Shown in pieces: positions 23,101 through 34,700 of a stretch of 64,000 nt of DNA. The translations under genes were made by a program, and so were the position numbers. The first letter of the stretch is position 1. The number at the start of each line of letters is the position of its first letter. Under the pieces are notes generated by a model, which did not search any database, was not told the DNA's origin, and saw only the letters and a list, made by a program, of their open reading frames with translations. The DNA is from Isoetes taiwanensis (taxonomy: Eukaryota; Streptophyta; Lycopodiopsida; Isoetales; Isoetaceae), in contig JAJEKV010000003.1 in the NCBI GenBank assembly GCA_021234155.1, positions 6,512,413-6,576,412 of the forward strand, written 5' to 3'.

Positions 23101-23671
23101 TTGGATCCCGAATATCAAGGAGGTCCTCCCTTTAGAAATGGCACTGTTCAGGCTTATTGGGATAATTATCTTTTTCAACTTGCTCCTAGGGATGATGTGA
23201 GGAGACAGGTGAAAAGTCAAGCCCTTCTTTTTCATAGAAAAGAAGGGAGATCTTCATTTCCTGATGCACAAAAAGATAAGTTTAGAGTAAGTTCTGGTAC
23301 TTGGTGGTACGAAAATTGTTATGATATGCCACAATTGCAAGATATTGCACAGAAATTATTGTGTCAGTGTGCTAGCTCTTCCTCGCTTGAGAGGTTATTT
23401 AGTACATTTGAGCATGTGACAGATGGGAAAAGGGGCATTAGAATGTTGCCAGAGAGATCGAGTGCTCTTGTATTTGTTGCACATAATTTGAAACTTCGTA
23501 ATGAGAACAGAGCTGCAGCAAAAGTCCTTCCTGAAATGTACGTTGGCTTGGGCAAGAAAGCTAGCATTCCAGAGCCAGAACAATTGCTAACATGGGGCAC
23601 TGATGGAGATGATGATTATGATGATGACGTTGAAACAATTGAGCATGCTGAAGGAAATTTGGAAGTGAGCA
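20113..23671 (+). mobile_element. hAT-type insertion in copy A
   Basis: Copy B (about 56327) lacks this 3.56-kb block, and in copy A it is flanked on both sides by TGCAGTCATG (20103-20112 and 23672-23681). hAT transposases make 8-bp duplications, which could lie within this 10-bp repeat. The left 180 bases hold a cluster of AATACGG/CCGTATT motifs, like the subterminal transposase-binding motifs of hAT elements. The block carries a BED zinc finger, DUF659 and hAT dimerisation domain gene. No matching motif cluster or convincing terminal inverted repeat is visible at the right edge, and the coding frame crosses that edge, so the 3' end looks shortened or unusual. Confidence 0.78.
20119..20270. 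promoter_or_regulatory. Cluster of GAATACGG motifs with two 16-bp palindromes
   Basis: GAATACGGCCGTATTC, a perfect 16-bp palindrome, occurs at 20119-20134 and 20215-20230. Single AATACGG or CCGTATT motifs occur near 20140, 20172, 20188, 20235 and 20257. Iterated motifs close to a terminus are typical binding sites of hAT transposases. They could also act on transcription of the gene downstream. Confidence 0.7.
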
Positions 23672-23733
23672 TGCAGTCATGTACGATTAGGTACTTTTTA
23701 GACTTAAATCCCATTATGTTTACATGTACTTGA
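21265..23733 (+). pseudogene. hAT transposase-like gene (BED finger, DUF659, dimerisation domain)
   Basis: Exons: 21265-22235, 22369-22719 and 22835-23733, with GT-AG introns of 133 bp and 115 bp. The start lies upstream and is not fixed; an acceptor TTTTAG precedes 21265. A BED zinc finger has W, C..C and H...H/C spacing (RCKYCPMQRTSAINRV, then GHLFGEKGHDILPC) but is split by TGA at 21452-21454 where Arg is expected. DUF659 follows with FDGWTDKRG and VVHIVADGEVANRAAGK, then FFTPCMAHCINNF and RYSETRFGYN. The C-terminal hAT dimerisation motif is CASSSSLERLFSTFEHV, ending with NLKL. The frame continues past the insertion edge at 23671 into flanking DNA and stops at 23733. The acid at the usual D of VTDNA is kept, but the following residues differ. 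Apart from the nonsense codon it looks intact. Confidence 0.85.
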
Positions 23734-24300
23734 ATATTACATTTACATCCATCTATTTAAATGTACTTTGAGATAATGAAGCCAAACAATAACATCCTGC
23801 ATTTTGAATCTTGCATTTGGTCAGGAAAGCTTACAATCTCTATTCAAAGCTAGAAACAAACAAAAAACAAGCATAAATAACTCAGTCCAGACTCAGAGTC
23901 CCTTTTTCCCTTTCCAAGTGCGACATATTCTTCTCCTTGTTCTTGCAAAACCGGAATGATGAAGTAAGCGTCCAGACTAACATCAACAGCTCGGTAGTTG
24001 TTCTTGCATCTAAAAAGCAGATGATAACCCCGGTTATGGATTGGTTGTGGATGAAGAAATCCGAAGGCTTGCTTGCAGAGAAAGATGGTAGGCTAGTGTC
24101 GGATCGCATGTCTCTGTAGCAGCATAACCCTAAATAAGCTTGCATTAATATGTAGCATAATAACAGGGGGTTTTCTTTGTGTTTTTGTACGCTTTTCACT
24201 AAGGTTTTCCTATGATTTCGTGATGTATTCAAATGGATGTACTAATGCGTACATCTAGAGTGCACCATTTCTGAGCCATTGATTTTAGCCCTTTTTTTTC

Positions 24301-24475
24301 AATGGTCAACAACCAATGGCTCACAACAAAAGCCCTTTTTTTGTGCGTGTGGTGCATAATGGTCAACAACCAATGGCTGACAACAAAAGTCCCTTTTTTG
24401 TGCGTGTGGTGCATAATGGTCAACAACCAATGGCTCACAACAAAAGCCCTCTTTTTGTGTGTGTGGTGCATAATG
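24301..24475. repeat. 57-bp tandem repeat, three copies
   Basis: The unit starts AATGGTCAACAACCAATGGC, with copies at 24301, 24358 and 24415 and a short start of a fourth at 24472. The period is 19 codons, so frames remain open on both strands. They give a repeated MAHNKSPFFVRVVHNGQQP-like block on plus and an HHTHKK-containing block on minus. The copies are nearly identical, so the expansion is recent. Confidence 0.92.
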
Positions 24476-25061
24476 GGCACATGAAGGGCTTGAAGGGCGC
24501 ATGTAGTCGCGTTTCCCCGCAAGGCAACACATTTCTTATCATAACTTTTGATCCGAGCTCTTTTGAGATGATTTTTATTGCGTTGGAAAGCTCTCTCCGA
24601 GATCTTTTTGATAGTGTATGATATGGATATGTTTGGTTAAGTTATCTATGCTAAAACAGCAATTTTTTCGGCCGGGTTTGGTAGGTTTTCACATCCTACC
24701 GGTGATTATCTGAGATTGCGCTTATTGGATATTGTTTTATGGCTCATTCGAATGAAGCTTGTAAACAATTACCATGCATTTTAGATTTTGAGGCGGTTAT
24801 TAAGCAAATTCCAAGGCTTCTAGATCCTTGTGCTAACAAAGAGAAAAAGTTCCCCACTTTGGTTTCTCACCACAAGAATCCATGGAGGCCAAACGCTGGC
24901 TTTGTTAAATTCCGGTTGAAAAATGTTTGTGTATGGGTGTTGCAAACTTTATGACTTTCGAGAATAATGGGATCAATCTGCTCTATCTTTATGGTAACTT
25001 TTACTTATGTTCTATTTGTTTTATTGTGATGAAATTCAAAAGCTACAAGATGTGTGATGAA

Positions 25062-26178
25062 AGCCTCAAATGAATTCTAGTTTTTTTTCGGGTTTGAATT
25101 CTAAAATTTTTGTCACACCGGGGTTGGGGTGGCGTCCCTAAGGTCCCGGAAGGGGCAAAAAATTTTTGCAACACAAACCATTAACATCCAACATATAAAA
25201 ATTAAATCCCCCAACATATAACGACCAACACATAACAACCATTGACATCAACAACCAACATATAACTACCATTGACATTAATTAACACAACCATTGGGTT
25301 CAACACATTTAAATTAAAATCCCCCTTAAACCCCCTTTGGTTTGGGTGCATATTCACACAGGGGGTGATTCCGGGCAACGAGAGCTGTTGGATAGGCATA
25401 TTCACCCCTTATTCCTTAATCTACACCGTACGTAAAGTTCCTCGTTTGTGGGGTATTCAAGTACAAAATTTGCTATACTGTATAACAAGATTCGCAAAAT
25501 ACTATAAGATTTCAAGCGGAATACTATATGGTGTTGATTTTGTACGTGCAAAATACAATTATGAGGGCATGAAAGCCTCAAATGAATTCTAGTTTTTTTC
25601 TGGTTTGAATTCTAAAATTTTTGTCACACCGGGGGGGAGGGGGTGACGTCCCTAAGGCCCCGAAGGGGCCAAAAAAAATTTTTTGCAACACAAACCATTA
25701 ACATCCAACATATAAAAATTAAATCCCCCAACATATAACGACCAACACATAACAACCATTGACATCAACAACCAACATATAACTACCATTGACATTAATT
25801 AACACAACCATTGGGTCCAACACATTTAAATTAAAATCCCCCTTAAACCCCCTTTGGTTTGGGTGCATATTCACACGGGGGGTGACGTAGGGCAGCGAGA
25901 GCCCTCATAATTGTATTTTGCACGTACAAAATCAACACCATATAGTATTCCGCTTGAAATCTTATAGTATTTTGCGAATCTTGTTATACAGTATAGCAAA
26001 TTTTGTACTTGAATACCCCACAAACGAGGAACTTTATGTACGGTGTAGATTAAGGAATAAGGGGTGAATATGCCTATCCAAGCGACTCGTTGCCGGAATC
26101 ACCCCCGTGTGAATATGCACCCAAACCAAAGGGGGTTTAAGGGGATTTTAATTTAAATGTGTTGGACCCAATGGTTGT
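25062..26178. repeat. Nested direct and inverted repeats
   Basis: The order is X1 (25062-25366), Y (25367-25569), X2 (25573-25885), reverse Y (about 25900-26100) and reverse part of X (about 26100-26178). X contains TGTCACACCGGGG, an LTR-like beginning (25111 and 25623), and a purine-poor tract with recurring CCAACATATAA. The inverted arms are 25288-25569 and about 25900-26178, with a spacer of about 330 bp. X1/X2 resemble the LTRs of a very small retroelement with Y as its interior, followed by an inverted partial copy. No coding capacity is seen. Confidence 0.8.
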
Positions 26179-28255
26179 GTTTCGGATTATTCGCCGCTTT
26201 GCTCTCAAGTAAACCAGTTCTACTCCAACCTCTTGAAACCACTATCTTGGTTCCACTCCTCCTCTTAACCTTGCAAGCTCGCCTGCCCCCTTTTTATCTT
26301 TAAACCAAAGAGCCTTTCAAACTTGCAAGAGAAGCTTCTAGACACTTTTAGAATGCAGAGAGGCCCTCTAGAAACTCCAAATTAGGTCCTAGAACGAAAG
26401 GAAGCTTCTCGATGCTTCCTAAACTTTTTGAAGCTTACACGTGTTTACCATCCGAGGGTCTGAGATGTGCCATGTGGCATCACCTTGGCTATCGATGGGG
26501 CGTGACTTACAGACACTATTTTTCTTATTATATAGGAGGAGTATTATATAGGAGGAGGATTATACTATTCTAACATTTTCCATTTTCTCATTTCTCTGTT
26601 CACCATATTTACAACGATGTCATAGACAATTTTGGGTAATTTTCTAATTATATAGGATACAAGAATTTAGCGCCGGCGGAGCTGGAGCCCCATGCACCCC
26701 TGGGACCGAACTGAAGTGCGCGATTTGGAGAGGGACGAGCATCGATCCTTACATTCCAATGGCAAAGAAAGTTGGGATAGTAAAGGTGTTAAATATTCTT
26801 ACATTGCAATCATGATCTAGTTCTGGCCAACAATCATCTGCCCCAATTCCATATAAAGGGTCCAATTGCCAAAGCCCTTAACATTGAAAGATAGTTACCG
26901 ATGTTTATGTATTAGTGTCCATCAAATGCAAGACCAATTTTGACTATGGCATCAGCAACACATTACATGCAAACTGTGTAAAACATCATTGGACTATGAG
27001 CGAGGATTACTGTATAGTCCTTTGACAGCTTTATTTAAGCTCCAATATATGCATGGAAAAGGCTAAAATGTAAAGTTAAGGTTTTGTGATTCAAAAATTA
27101 GATGTTGGACAGGTAAGGTTATCGGTCTGGCCGAGGCTGATAACCAAAAATGCGATATCGAGGTTGTACGTCCGAGGCTAGAAATTTGGCACGTAAGGGC
27201 AAGGCCCGCCAGGGCCGAAGGCCAGCCGAGGCCTTACGTGCCAAATATATGGCCAAGGACATACAACTGAGGCCACGCATTTTAGCCGCTCCAGAGATCA
27301 AGACTCGAGCAGTTTTGGCAGTCTATGGCAAAACTCTATTCATATGCATCAGCCTACATCTCTGGAAGGGCGGTGACACCTAGGAGCCAACAGTTCAATT
27401 AAGAAGCTAGTCGCAAAGCGGAGCGAGAAATTGATGCTATGGTGGCAAAGCATTATGCAAGCAAGCATGTGAAGCCGCCACATACAAACGGGGCAAATGC
27501 TCTCCATGTCTTCTCAAAAAAATACTGGTAGGAAAAGCCATTCCAAAATGTCACTAATTCAAAAAAAAAAAAAAAATTTGTTAATAATCGTATATATAGG
27601 AAGGACAGAAGCCAAGCCATCCAAGAAAGATCCTCTATCAGCATCTTGTTGAAATTGTTGTGACTCAAACAACAATTTATTGGATGGAATAGGTCTTCAG
27701 CTTCGGCTATGTCCTGCAAGCTCCCAGCAAACTCGACGATGTATTCTGCAAAGAAATCCACAAATTTTCTACCTCAAAAGCCAAGCCATCCAAGATAGAT
27801 CCTTTATCAGCATCCTGTTGAAATTGTTGTGACAGATTAAGTTTTTCTATCTCCATCGTTTCAATAATTTCTTCTTTCCATCCCCTATTTCTTAGCCTTT
27901 CTGCAATGTCCTGCAAATAACCATTTGACTCAAACAATGATTTATTGGATGGAATAGATCTTCAGCTTGTAAGAAGCAAAGAAAATCTTCTGCTTCAACA
28001 AAAAACAAAATTCTCACGCCCACTCTAGAGATCAAGACTCGAGTAGTTTTGGCGCCTATGGGCAATGGTATGGTAAGATGCCTAGGTAGATAGATATTTT
28101 GAAGATAGAGTTTTGAAGATAGATATTCTTTGTTGAGAAAATGAAGTCCACAGTTTTTCTAAGTGGATAAAACCTATGCTAGATCTAGACAAAGCTTCAC
28201 GCATTTTCGATCGTGAGGGTTCAACCGTAACCCTCATGTTTTGTGCCTTAGGACT
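26179..28255. repeat. Segmental duplication copy A, second part
   Basis: Matches B 56797-58870 nearly throughout. It contains AT-rich DNA, a GC-rich foldback (27117-27283) and a region of short minus-strand frames (27453-27937). Within it, 27640-27735 and 27800-27970 are diverged tandem duplicates (both contain ATCAGCATC.TGTTGAAATTG and TTTATTGGATGGAATAG). The minus-strand frame 27707-27937 (FESNGYLQDIAERLRNRGWK) is not recognised. Confidence 0.8.
27117..27283. repeat. Long imperfect stem-loop, copy A
   Basis: Left arm 27147-27198 and right arm 27232-27283 pair along about 52 bases with few mismatches. The inner 15 bp, ATTTGGCACGTAAGG against CCTTACGTGCCAAAT, are perfect. The loop of about 33 bases is very GC-rich (GGCAAGGCCCGCCAGGGCC). 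A second small hairpin, GGTTATC...GATAACC, is at 27117-27145. Both are present in copy B at 57748-57921. Confidence 0.85.
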
Positions 28256-28640
28256 ATGGTAGGTGGCACTAGGATGGTGAGGCTAAAAGCCATGCCCCTA
28301 GAGTTGCCCCTAGGACCTAGACTTCCTAAGGCGGGGATTAAATCCTCGCCTACAAAGTGTGCATGTAAGGCAAAAGTTTTATCCAACGGATGTGTGGTGA
28401 GTTGGTATAGGCCTAGTAATGCCAAAATAAATGTACATTTGGTCATGGGTTCAAATTTTAAGGTTTCATTTATATTTGGAAGTTGGTTACTAGGGGTATA
28501 CGATGATGATCCCCGACGTGGTAGAACTTAAAAGTCTATATCGTCCTCCACTTTGGTTGTCATAAAGACCGTGGGATAAACTAGCTAGTCTGTACAAGAT
28601 TAGTCTAGTATGGACCTTAAATAAAATAATAAAAAATCAA
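28248..28640 (+). repeat. tRNA-like SINE repeat, copy 1 (diverged)
   Basis: Contains a box A-like TGGTGAGTTGGTATAGGC at about 28394 and a degenerate box B (GGGTTCAAAT) at 28447, about 50 bases apart as in tRNA-derived pol III promoters. It is followed by TAGTCTGTACAAGATTAGTC and ends near AAATCAATG. Related copies are 29041-29364 and 61288-61611. Confidence 0.55.
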
Positions 28641-28659
28641 TGGGACTATGGTAGGTGGC

Positions 28660-29040
28660 ACTAGGCAAGCAACCCTGAATGTTACCAACATGCCCAACAC
28701 ACTTAAGACACCTTATGCAATTCGTAATTATTATATTTAAGAAGTTAGAAGTGACCTGTATGCAACAGGATCATAGGACATACTCACGGGGAGACCCAAA
28801 AAACTCAGGGATTAGACATGCTTCTAAGAGGAGAAGGAGAAGGAGAATAACAGTGAAGCACTTACTTAACCGGGACATCTTTATACCTAGGGATGAATGA
28901 ACTACGTACCAAAATTTATGACAAACCTGGCAGATGATTAGTTTAAATTTGTTGGTTGAATTGGTCAATCCAAAAATAAAATTATGCCAGAAAGAAATTG
29001 ATCAACTTCATGTCTATGAAGAATAACACTGAACCCAAAA
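28660..29040. repeat. Tail piece of the 2.4-kb repeat unit
   Basis: 28660-29040 repeats the 3' end of the unit found at 31370-31750 and 60897-61287. This includes GGAGAAGGAGAAGGAGAAT and the final AACCCAAAACC. It joins directly to SINE-like DNA on both sides, so it is a truncated tandem copy. Confidence 0.75.
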
Positions 29041-29364
29041 CCAGTAAGCAAAAAAGCCATGCCCTAGAGTTGCCCCTAGGACCTAGACTTCCTAAGGCGG
29101 GATTAAATCCTGCCTACAAAGTGTGCATGTAAGGCAAAAGTTTGCCGAACGGATGTGTGGTGAGTTGGTATAGGCCTAATAATGTCAAAATAAATGTACA
29201 TTTGGTCATGGGTTCAAACCTTGTCAGTGTCATTTATAATTGGAAGTTGGTTACTATGACGTGGTAGCCTCCACTTTGGCTGCCGCAAGGCTATGGGATA
29301 AACTAGCTAGTCTGTACAACATTAGTCTAGTATGGACCTTAAACGAAGTAATGAAAAATGAATG
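29041..29364 (+). repeat. tRNA-like SINE repeat, copy 2
   Basis: A 5' module (AGCCATGCCC...GTGTGGTGA) of about 120 bases leads into box A-like TGGTGAGTTGGTATAGGC near 29157 and a good box B GGTTCAAACC at 29211-29220. The 3' end contains AGTCTGTACAACATTAGTC and AATGAAAAATGAATG. Box spacing fits a tRNA-derived SINE. The same 5' module also precedes unrelated DNA at 29365-29505, so the module is shared between two repeat types. Confidence 0.65.
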
Positions 29365-31750
29365 GGACTATGGTAGGTGGCACTAGGATGGTGAGGCTAA
29401 AAAAGCCATGCCCCTAGGACCTAGACTTCCTAAGGCGGGATTAAATCCTGCCTACGAAGTGTGCATGTAAGGCAAATGTTTTGCCCAACGGATGTGTGGT
29501 GAACCCTAAAATCGAAGAACACTAAATCGACAATTCCACTAGCCGTAGCTCCAACTTTGTTCTAGAATTGCCCAAATTCCTGAAAATCACTAGGGATTAG
29601 CTTTCTACCGATTTTGGCCTGCATTAGCTCGATTTTTAGGTTCTGATAGTTCAGATTTTTATTGTCCATGCATCGTTGCGAGTGTTTTTCACAAATCTGG
29701 CTCCATTCTGCGCGAATCTACTAATGAATCGTTCTAAACCGAGCACCCGTTGAAGCAGCAAGAACCGTAATTTTTTTGTTCGACATTTTTTTGCAACGTG
29801 GCTTCGACGTAGCGATGGCCAAGATCTTGGTCAGGAGATAACCCCCGACCAAAAGCAGGTTGCTTGCCAGTTTCGGAGAAAAAGAATGTCAAAATCTTGA
29901 GAAAAGCACAAAACTCTATTCATAATCATATGCATCATTCTACATCTCTGGAAGGGCAATGATTTTCAATTAAGAAGCTAACTGCAAACAGAACAGAAAT
30001 TGATGCTATGGTGGCGGCGTTATACAAGAAAGCACGTGAATCCGGCACATACAAACGGGGCAAATGCTATCCACGTCTTACCGAAAAGTCACTAATTCCA
30101 AAAAATCTTTTTTTGCTAGTAATCATATATATCGGAAGAATTATACTATTCTAACATTTTCCATTCTCATTTCTCTGTTCACCATATTGTTCACCATATT
30201 TACAACCATGTTATAAACAATTTTGGAAATATTTCCTTTCAATGCAAAATGTGATGGCCGTTTCATGTCTATAATGACACTTTCCTTAAGCCTCAAATAA
30301 GAGAGAGAAAATATGCCCCATTATTTTCTGCTCTCAAATACAGTAGGTGATTTTTTAAGAATCTCCATGTAGAAAGTTATAATCACTTTACTATGAACGA
30401 AGCAAAGATATCAAGTGCATTACTCAAGTCAACTGCAGACAAAACATGGACAACATGATTATCTATGCAGCCAACTAAGACTCACGTAGGAGAGCTAATT
30501 GCAAATATATATTGATGCTCAAAAGTCACATCCTGCAAAATGCAAAAAGTAACAAGAGTCATGCAAATGAGCTCAATGAAGTGCCCAACATAATATCATT
30601 GACATAAAGAAAGAGGCAAACAAAGTAGATAACATGAACTTAGACTAAGACGACCCTAGTAACTCACGGGAGCATAGATATTTGTCCAAGGTCTTACATT
30701 AAGTATGCAAACTGGCTGCCATTGGCACTGTCTCCTCCTTAGCCATCACAACCAACCTCCATTGAGTAAAGAATTGAAAATATTAGTGGAGAAACTTCCT
30801 ATTAAGTATGGTAAAAATTTTAACATGCCATGCCCCAATCAATATTCACCTCACTTCAGGATCACAGTCGGCAACTTACACTAACTTACACTAAGTGACA
30901 GTGGAATAATTGCAGCACACAATTTGAGGTTCATAACATTTCGGTAGTAGTGATGCCAATCTAGATAGGCCCTATTTCATAAGCACAAAATAGAAGCATG
31001 TATCAAATCCATCATCTCTCAATGAATGGAGATATAAATGGATGTAAAGAAAGATATGTCTATCACTAAAAGGAAAAATACACAAGAAAACTTTGATCTA
31101 ATTCAGCAACCCCTCTGAGAGTGAGATGCCAGACATGCCTGCGGCTGCAGTTATTATAGCCAAATGTTTATTTCTAAAATAAATCAAAGCCAGAACACAT
31201 CAAAATCTTCGCATTTGAAGCACTAAACTTTATCGTCCTAGCAAAATGCCTTTGGTTGGGCCGATATTTTTCGATCATTTCTGTACCAAGCATCCAAGAG
31301 CCACCTTTATGGTAAGGCACAAAGCACAGGCGCCTTTTAATATATTCTTTTTGAAACAAGAGGCTCTACCACGCAAGCAACCACGAATGTTACCAACATG
31401 CCCAACACACGTGAGACACCTTATGCAATCCGTAATTATTATATTTAAGAAGTTAGAAGTGACCTGTATGCAACAGGATCATAGGACATACTCACGGGGA
31501 GACCCAAAAAACTCAGGGATTAGTCATGCTTCTAAGAGGAGAAGGAGAAGGAGAATAAATGGTGAAGCACTTACTTACTTAAGGGACATCTTTATACCTA
31601 GGGATGAATGAACTACGTACCAAAATTTATGACAAACTGGCGGATGATTAGTTTAAATTTGTTGGTTGAATTGGTCAATCCAAAAATAAAATTATGCGAA
31701 AAGAAATTGATCAACTTCATGTCTATGAAGAATAACGAACCCAAAACCCG
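29365..31750. repeat. 2.4-kb repeat unit, copy A
   Basis: Begins GGACTATGGTAGGTGGCACT and ends AACCCAAAACC. It is repeated at 58871-61287 (complete) and 61612-63005 (truncated), and in inverse at 63006-64000. Part of it (29890-30145) is an old paralogue of 27290-27600. No protein family is recognised in either strand. The frame seen on the minus strand of the opening 500 bases (RFLLLQR...ISRFAQNGARF) is conserved between copies but short. Confidence 0.8.
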
Positions 31751-34700
31751 GTAAGACTTGGGCTACCTAAAGCGGTATACCTACTTGGTGTCGGTTTTAT
31801 TTGCTCGCATGATCGGACAAAAACGCAACTAATAACCTGCATAAGGTTTCAGTTGTAAGTCACAATTGCAAACCAGAAATGGGCAACATAAAACAAATTC
31901 CGCCTTGCTTGCTTTCATGATGAATCCTCTAGGACGCCCATAAACCCTAAAAAATTCCTGACTTTTAATACTGCCTTAAAGTCATTTGCAGGAAGCATTT
32001 GGCGATTTCTTTGATTCAACCCTAGGCGATCTTGCGGTCGATTCGGACCATTTTTGTGATTATCGCCTTATCCAAGCAAGCGTGAGCTCTGCCGGGGAGA
32101 TACCACTTTGTAACTTCTACGGAGGAAGAAAGAAACCCTTTTCCAAAATCCGGATAAAAGCATGGCCGGAAGAAATTTATAGGGCAAAAGGTTAAAAGGT
32201 ACAAGAAATTTATCGAGGCGGCCAAGGCCCCCGCGAACATTTCTCTTCACTTCACTTCACTTCACTTCACTTGGATTTCAACTCAGATAACGAGGGTTTT
32301 GCAGGGTTTTCGAGCAAAAGAAGCCAATAGTGAGAAGCTCAAGTCATTCGAACTGCATTATGTAAGTCTGATGCGGTCCTATTCCAGTCATTCGGGCGCA
32401 TTATGTAAGTCTGATGCGGTCCTATTCACGGGGATTCTTTCTTCAACAACTAAGGTTTTCGATAGCTAAATATGTAATTTAGCACCATGTTTATTTGAAA
32501 TTTTTAATTTCTTATCGCATTTTCTTATCACCTTGTGAGTTCAAAGTTTTTATTATTCCACCACTTCTCATCACCTTGTGCTTATGGGAAGGTGCGAGGT
32601 GCTAAACTAAAATTATATATTCTGATGTTGATTTTGTATCAAAGGGAGACAGACCTAGCATTTTAGAGAAAGAGAGGTTCATTTCAAAACGTTAGATATT
32701 GGCATCAAAGCTTGACCCTTGAAGCCAAATTATATGACTTAGCGTTGTTATCACGTATAGGCAACCAAACTATTTCCTCCTCCTTCAATTTCATTCCTTC
32801 ATCTGCACTGCTATCTTATTCATCCTCAAGCCTTTCCAATCCATCCCACTCTGCCCGCTCAGACCACTCTGTTGCTCCAAGCTCCTTCAATTATTTGTAT
32901 TCATCATCTTTAGACTCAACAAAGACAGAATAATCTACCAGATCCTCTAGATATCGTCTGAACTTCCCGCTTTACCTCTTTCTTTTATCTTTTCACTTAT
33001 TGCCTAAAGAATAGGCTGTCTGAAACATGCCTCTTCTCTATTTGCCCGTTGATAGTCACGTACAGCCTTGGCAATTTCTATCTGACAACAATATTTTTGC
33101 ATCCAGCAATGCCCATCTGTTATTTTCAAGATATATCCGTTGAGTATGCTCAGCATAATAAACATCTTCTTTCTTTATTTCTGTGATGGAATCCTTCTTC
33201 TGTTGTGGCACACTCAAATTGAGAATGTTACTGGTATGACGACCCCATTGCCTGCGACTGCCAATTTCTTTTTAGAATTTGGAAGCCATTGGACTGTCCT
33301 GCAATTCCATTCAAAGCTGTGACATGATTGCTGAACCTTAAATGAGCTATGAGTTCCACATGATGCCATTGACATGGTTGACGATGCATTTTCAGAATGA
33401 TTACATGCAGTAGCAACAGGTGTGAATAAATATATGCTTTGTAGGTTGTTTGGAATTTAACCAGCTCTACATGAATGCATGCTACATAGAATGAAAGGAC
33501 AACTGAACTCCCTAAAGTTATGTGGCACTTCCATCAAAGAGAATGAATGCCTGTCACAGGTAAGACATGAGGCTTATAAGCATCCTTGAATAATTTAGCA
33601 AAATAAAGGAGAGCTAAACTGGCATGATTTAGACAAAATAACGTGCAGTAAACAAACATGAAAAGAAATAACTCTGACGGCGAAATTTTTTGCATAAATC
33701 TGAAAATGTAGTGCAACAAAATCTCATCAAGGCCAAATAAGAAAACATACAACTTTCTGCAACATATGATGATGCCTCATATATTGATGCCTAATACAGA
33801 TATATTTATCTAAAAAATCATGGTATACGAAAAGCATCTGCAAGTCTATGAAATAGTAGATCACGGCCAACTAATATTTAAATTGGAGAGCTGGGAATTG
33901 CTGGCCACAGTGAGGAGAGAATGCTGATTCAGGTTGATAAACGGGGAAATCGATTAGGTTAAAGAACTGAAAAGAATGCGGCAATTTACCTGAAGCATGT
34001 TATGGATTGGCATCGCTTGGTTGAGGGGCGCAGCCAGATTGACAGAAGTCTGCGACATGTAAAATTAGCCACGCCACTAACTTTATAGACTGCATCCTTA
34101 ATGATGCTTGGAGCTTCTGGCTATGGCAGAACAGGGACGCCCAAAACCAGAGCCTTCTCATTACCTTTTACACCCAAGCTTAAAAGTATGAAGCACAACA
34201 TCGCCCACAGCAGGCACCATTAGATTTAGCATGCAAACTCGAGTTTTCAAAACCCAAAATTGCGTTCATGTTTCTCACAAGAGAATCTCTGCCAATGGCG
34301 CCTTTGTGGGACGAATTCTTCCGGCATCACAATCTAGGATTTCAATTGTTTGAGGCAGAGATTTGGTGCTGCTTCATCGACCAGTCAGAAAGCTTAACAT
34401 CGAAGTATCTGTTCTGGGTCATCAAGATATGCCTGTGTACCTTTACGGTGACCATAAACCCATATTTTCCTGATAATGTAAGCTTCACGCCGCTTAAACC
34501 TGAATCATTGAACTTATTTCCGGGGCTTTTTCTCAACAATACTGCATCTACCTTTTCTTGAACACTGCATGAACACTGCCGGAAGATTTGCTTCCTTGAT
34601 GAAGTTCTTGCACTAAAGCCATCATCTCAAACAGTGTAGGGCTGCCTTATCCAAGCAACTGTGATTTTTTGTGATTATTTGCCTTATCCAAGCAACTGTG

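Larger units (their letters stand above)
15428..24148. repeat. Segmental duplication copy A, first part
   Basis: From GTGGACTTTCTAGG onward this matches copy B beginning at 46855. Similarity runs to about 17516 (B 48927), jumps to B 53731, and continues to 20112 (B about 56327). It is then interrupted by the hAT-type insertion and resumes from 23682 to 24148 (B about 56793). Identity is high, apart from dense small differences at CAG/CTG triplets. The left edge is abrupt at both loci, and the flanks 5' of 15428 and 46855 are unrelated. Confidence 0.9.
24149..26178. mobile_element. 2-kb repeat block absent from copy B
   Basis: Copy B runs from its equivalent of 24148 (56793) directly into the equivalent of 26179 (about 56797), so these 2,030 bases are extra in copy A. 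The block holds a 57-bp triplicated repeat, an unassigned frame (24739-24954) and a nest of direct and inverted repeats. No transposase or RT is seen. I find no clear target duplication or terminal repeat at the two edges, so its mode of insertion is open. Confidence 0.6.

Noticed and set aside
22975-23600. Minus-strand frames across the hAT gene
   Set aside because: They are shadows of the plus-strand exons, which carry recognisable domains.
20113-23671. Retroposed (processed) gene copy
   Set aside because: The gene keeps two GT-AG introns and has no poly-A tail at the right edge.
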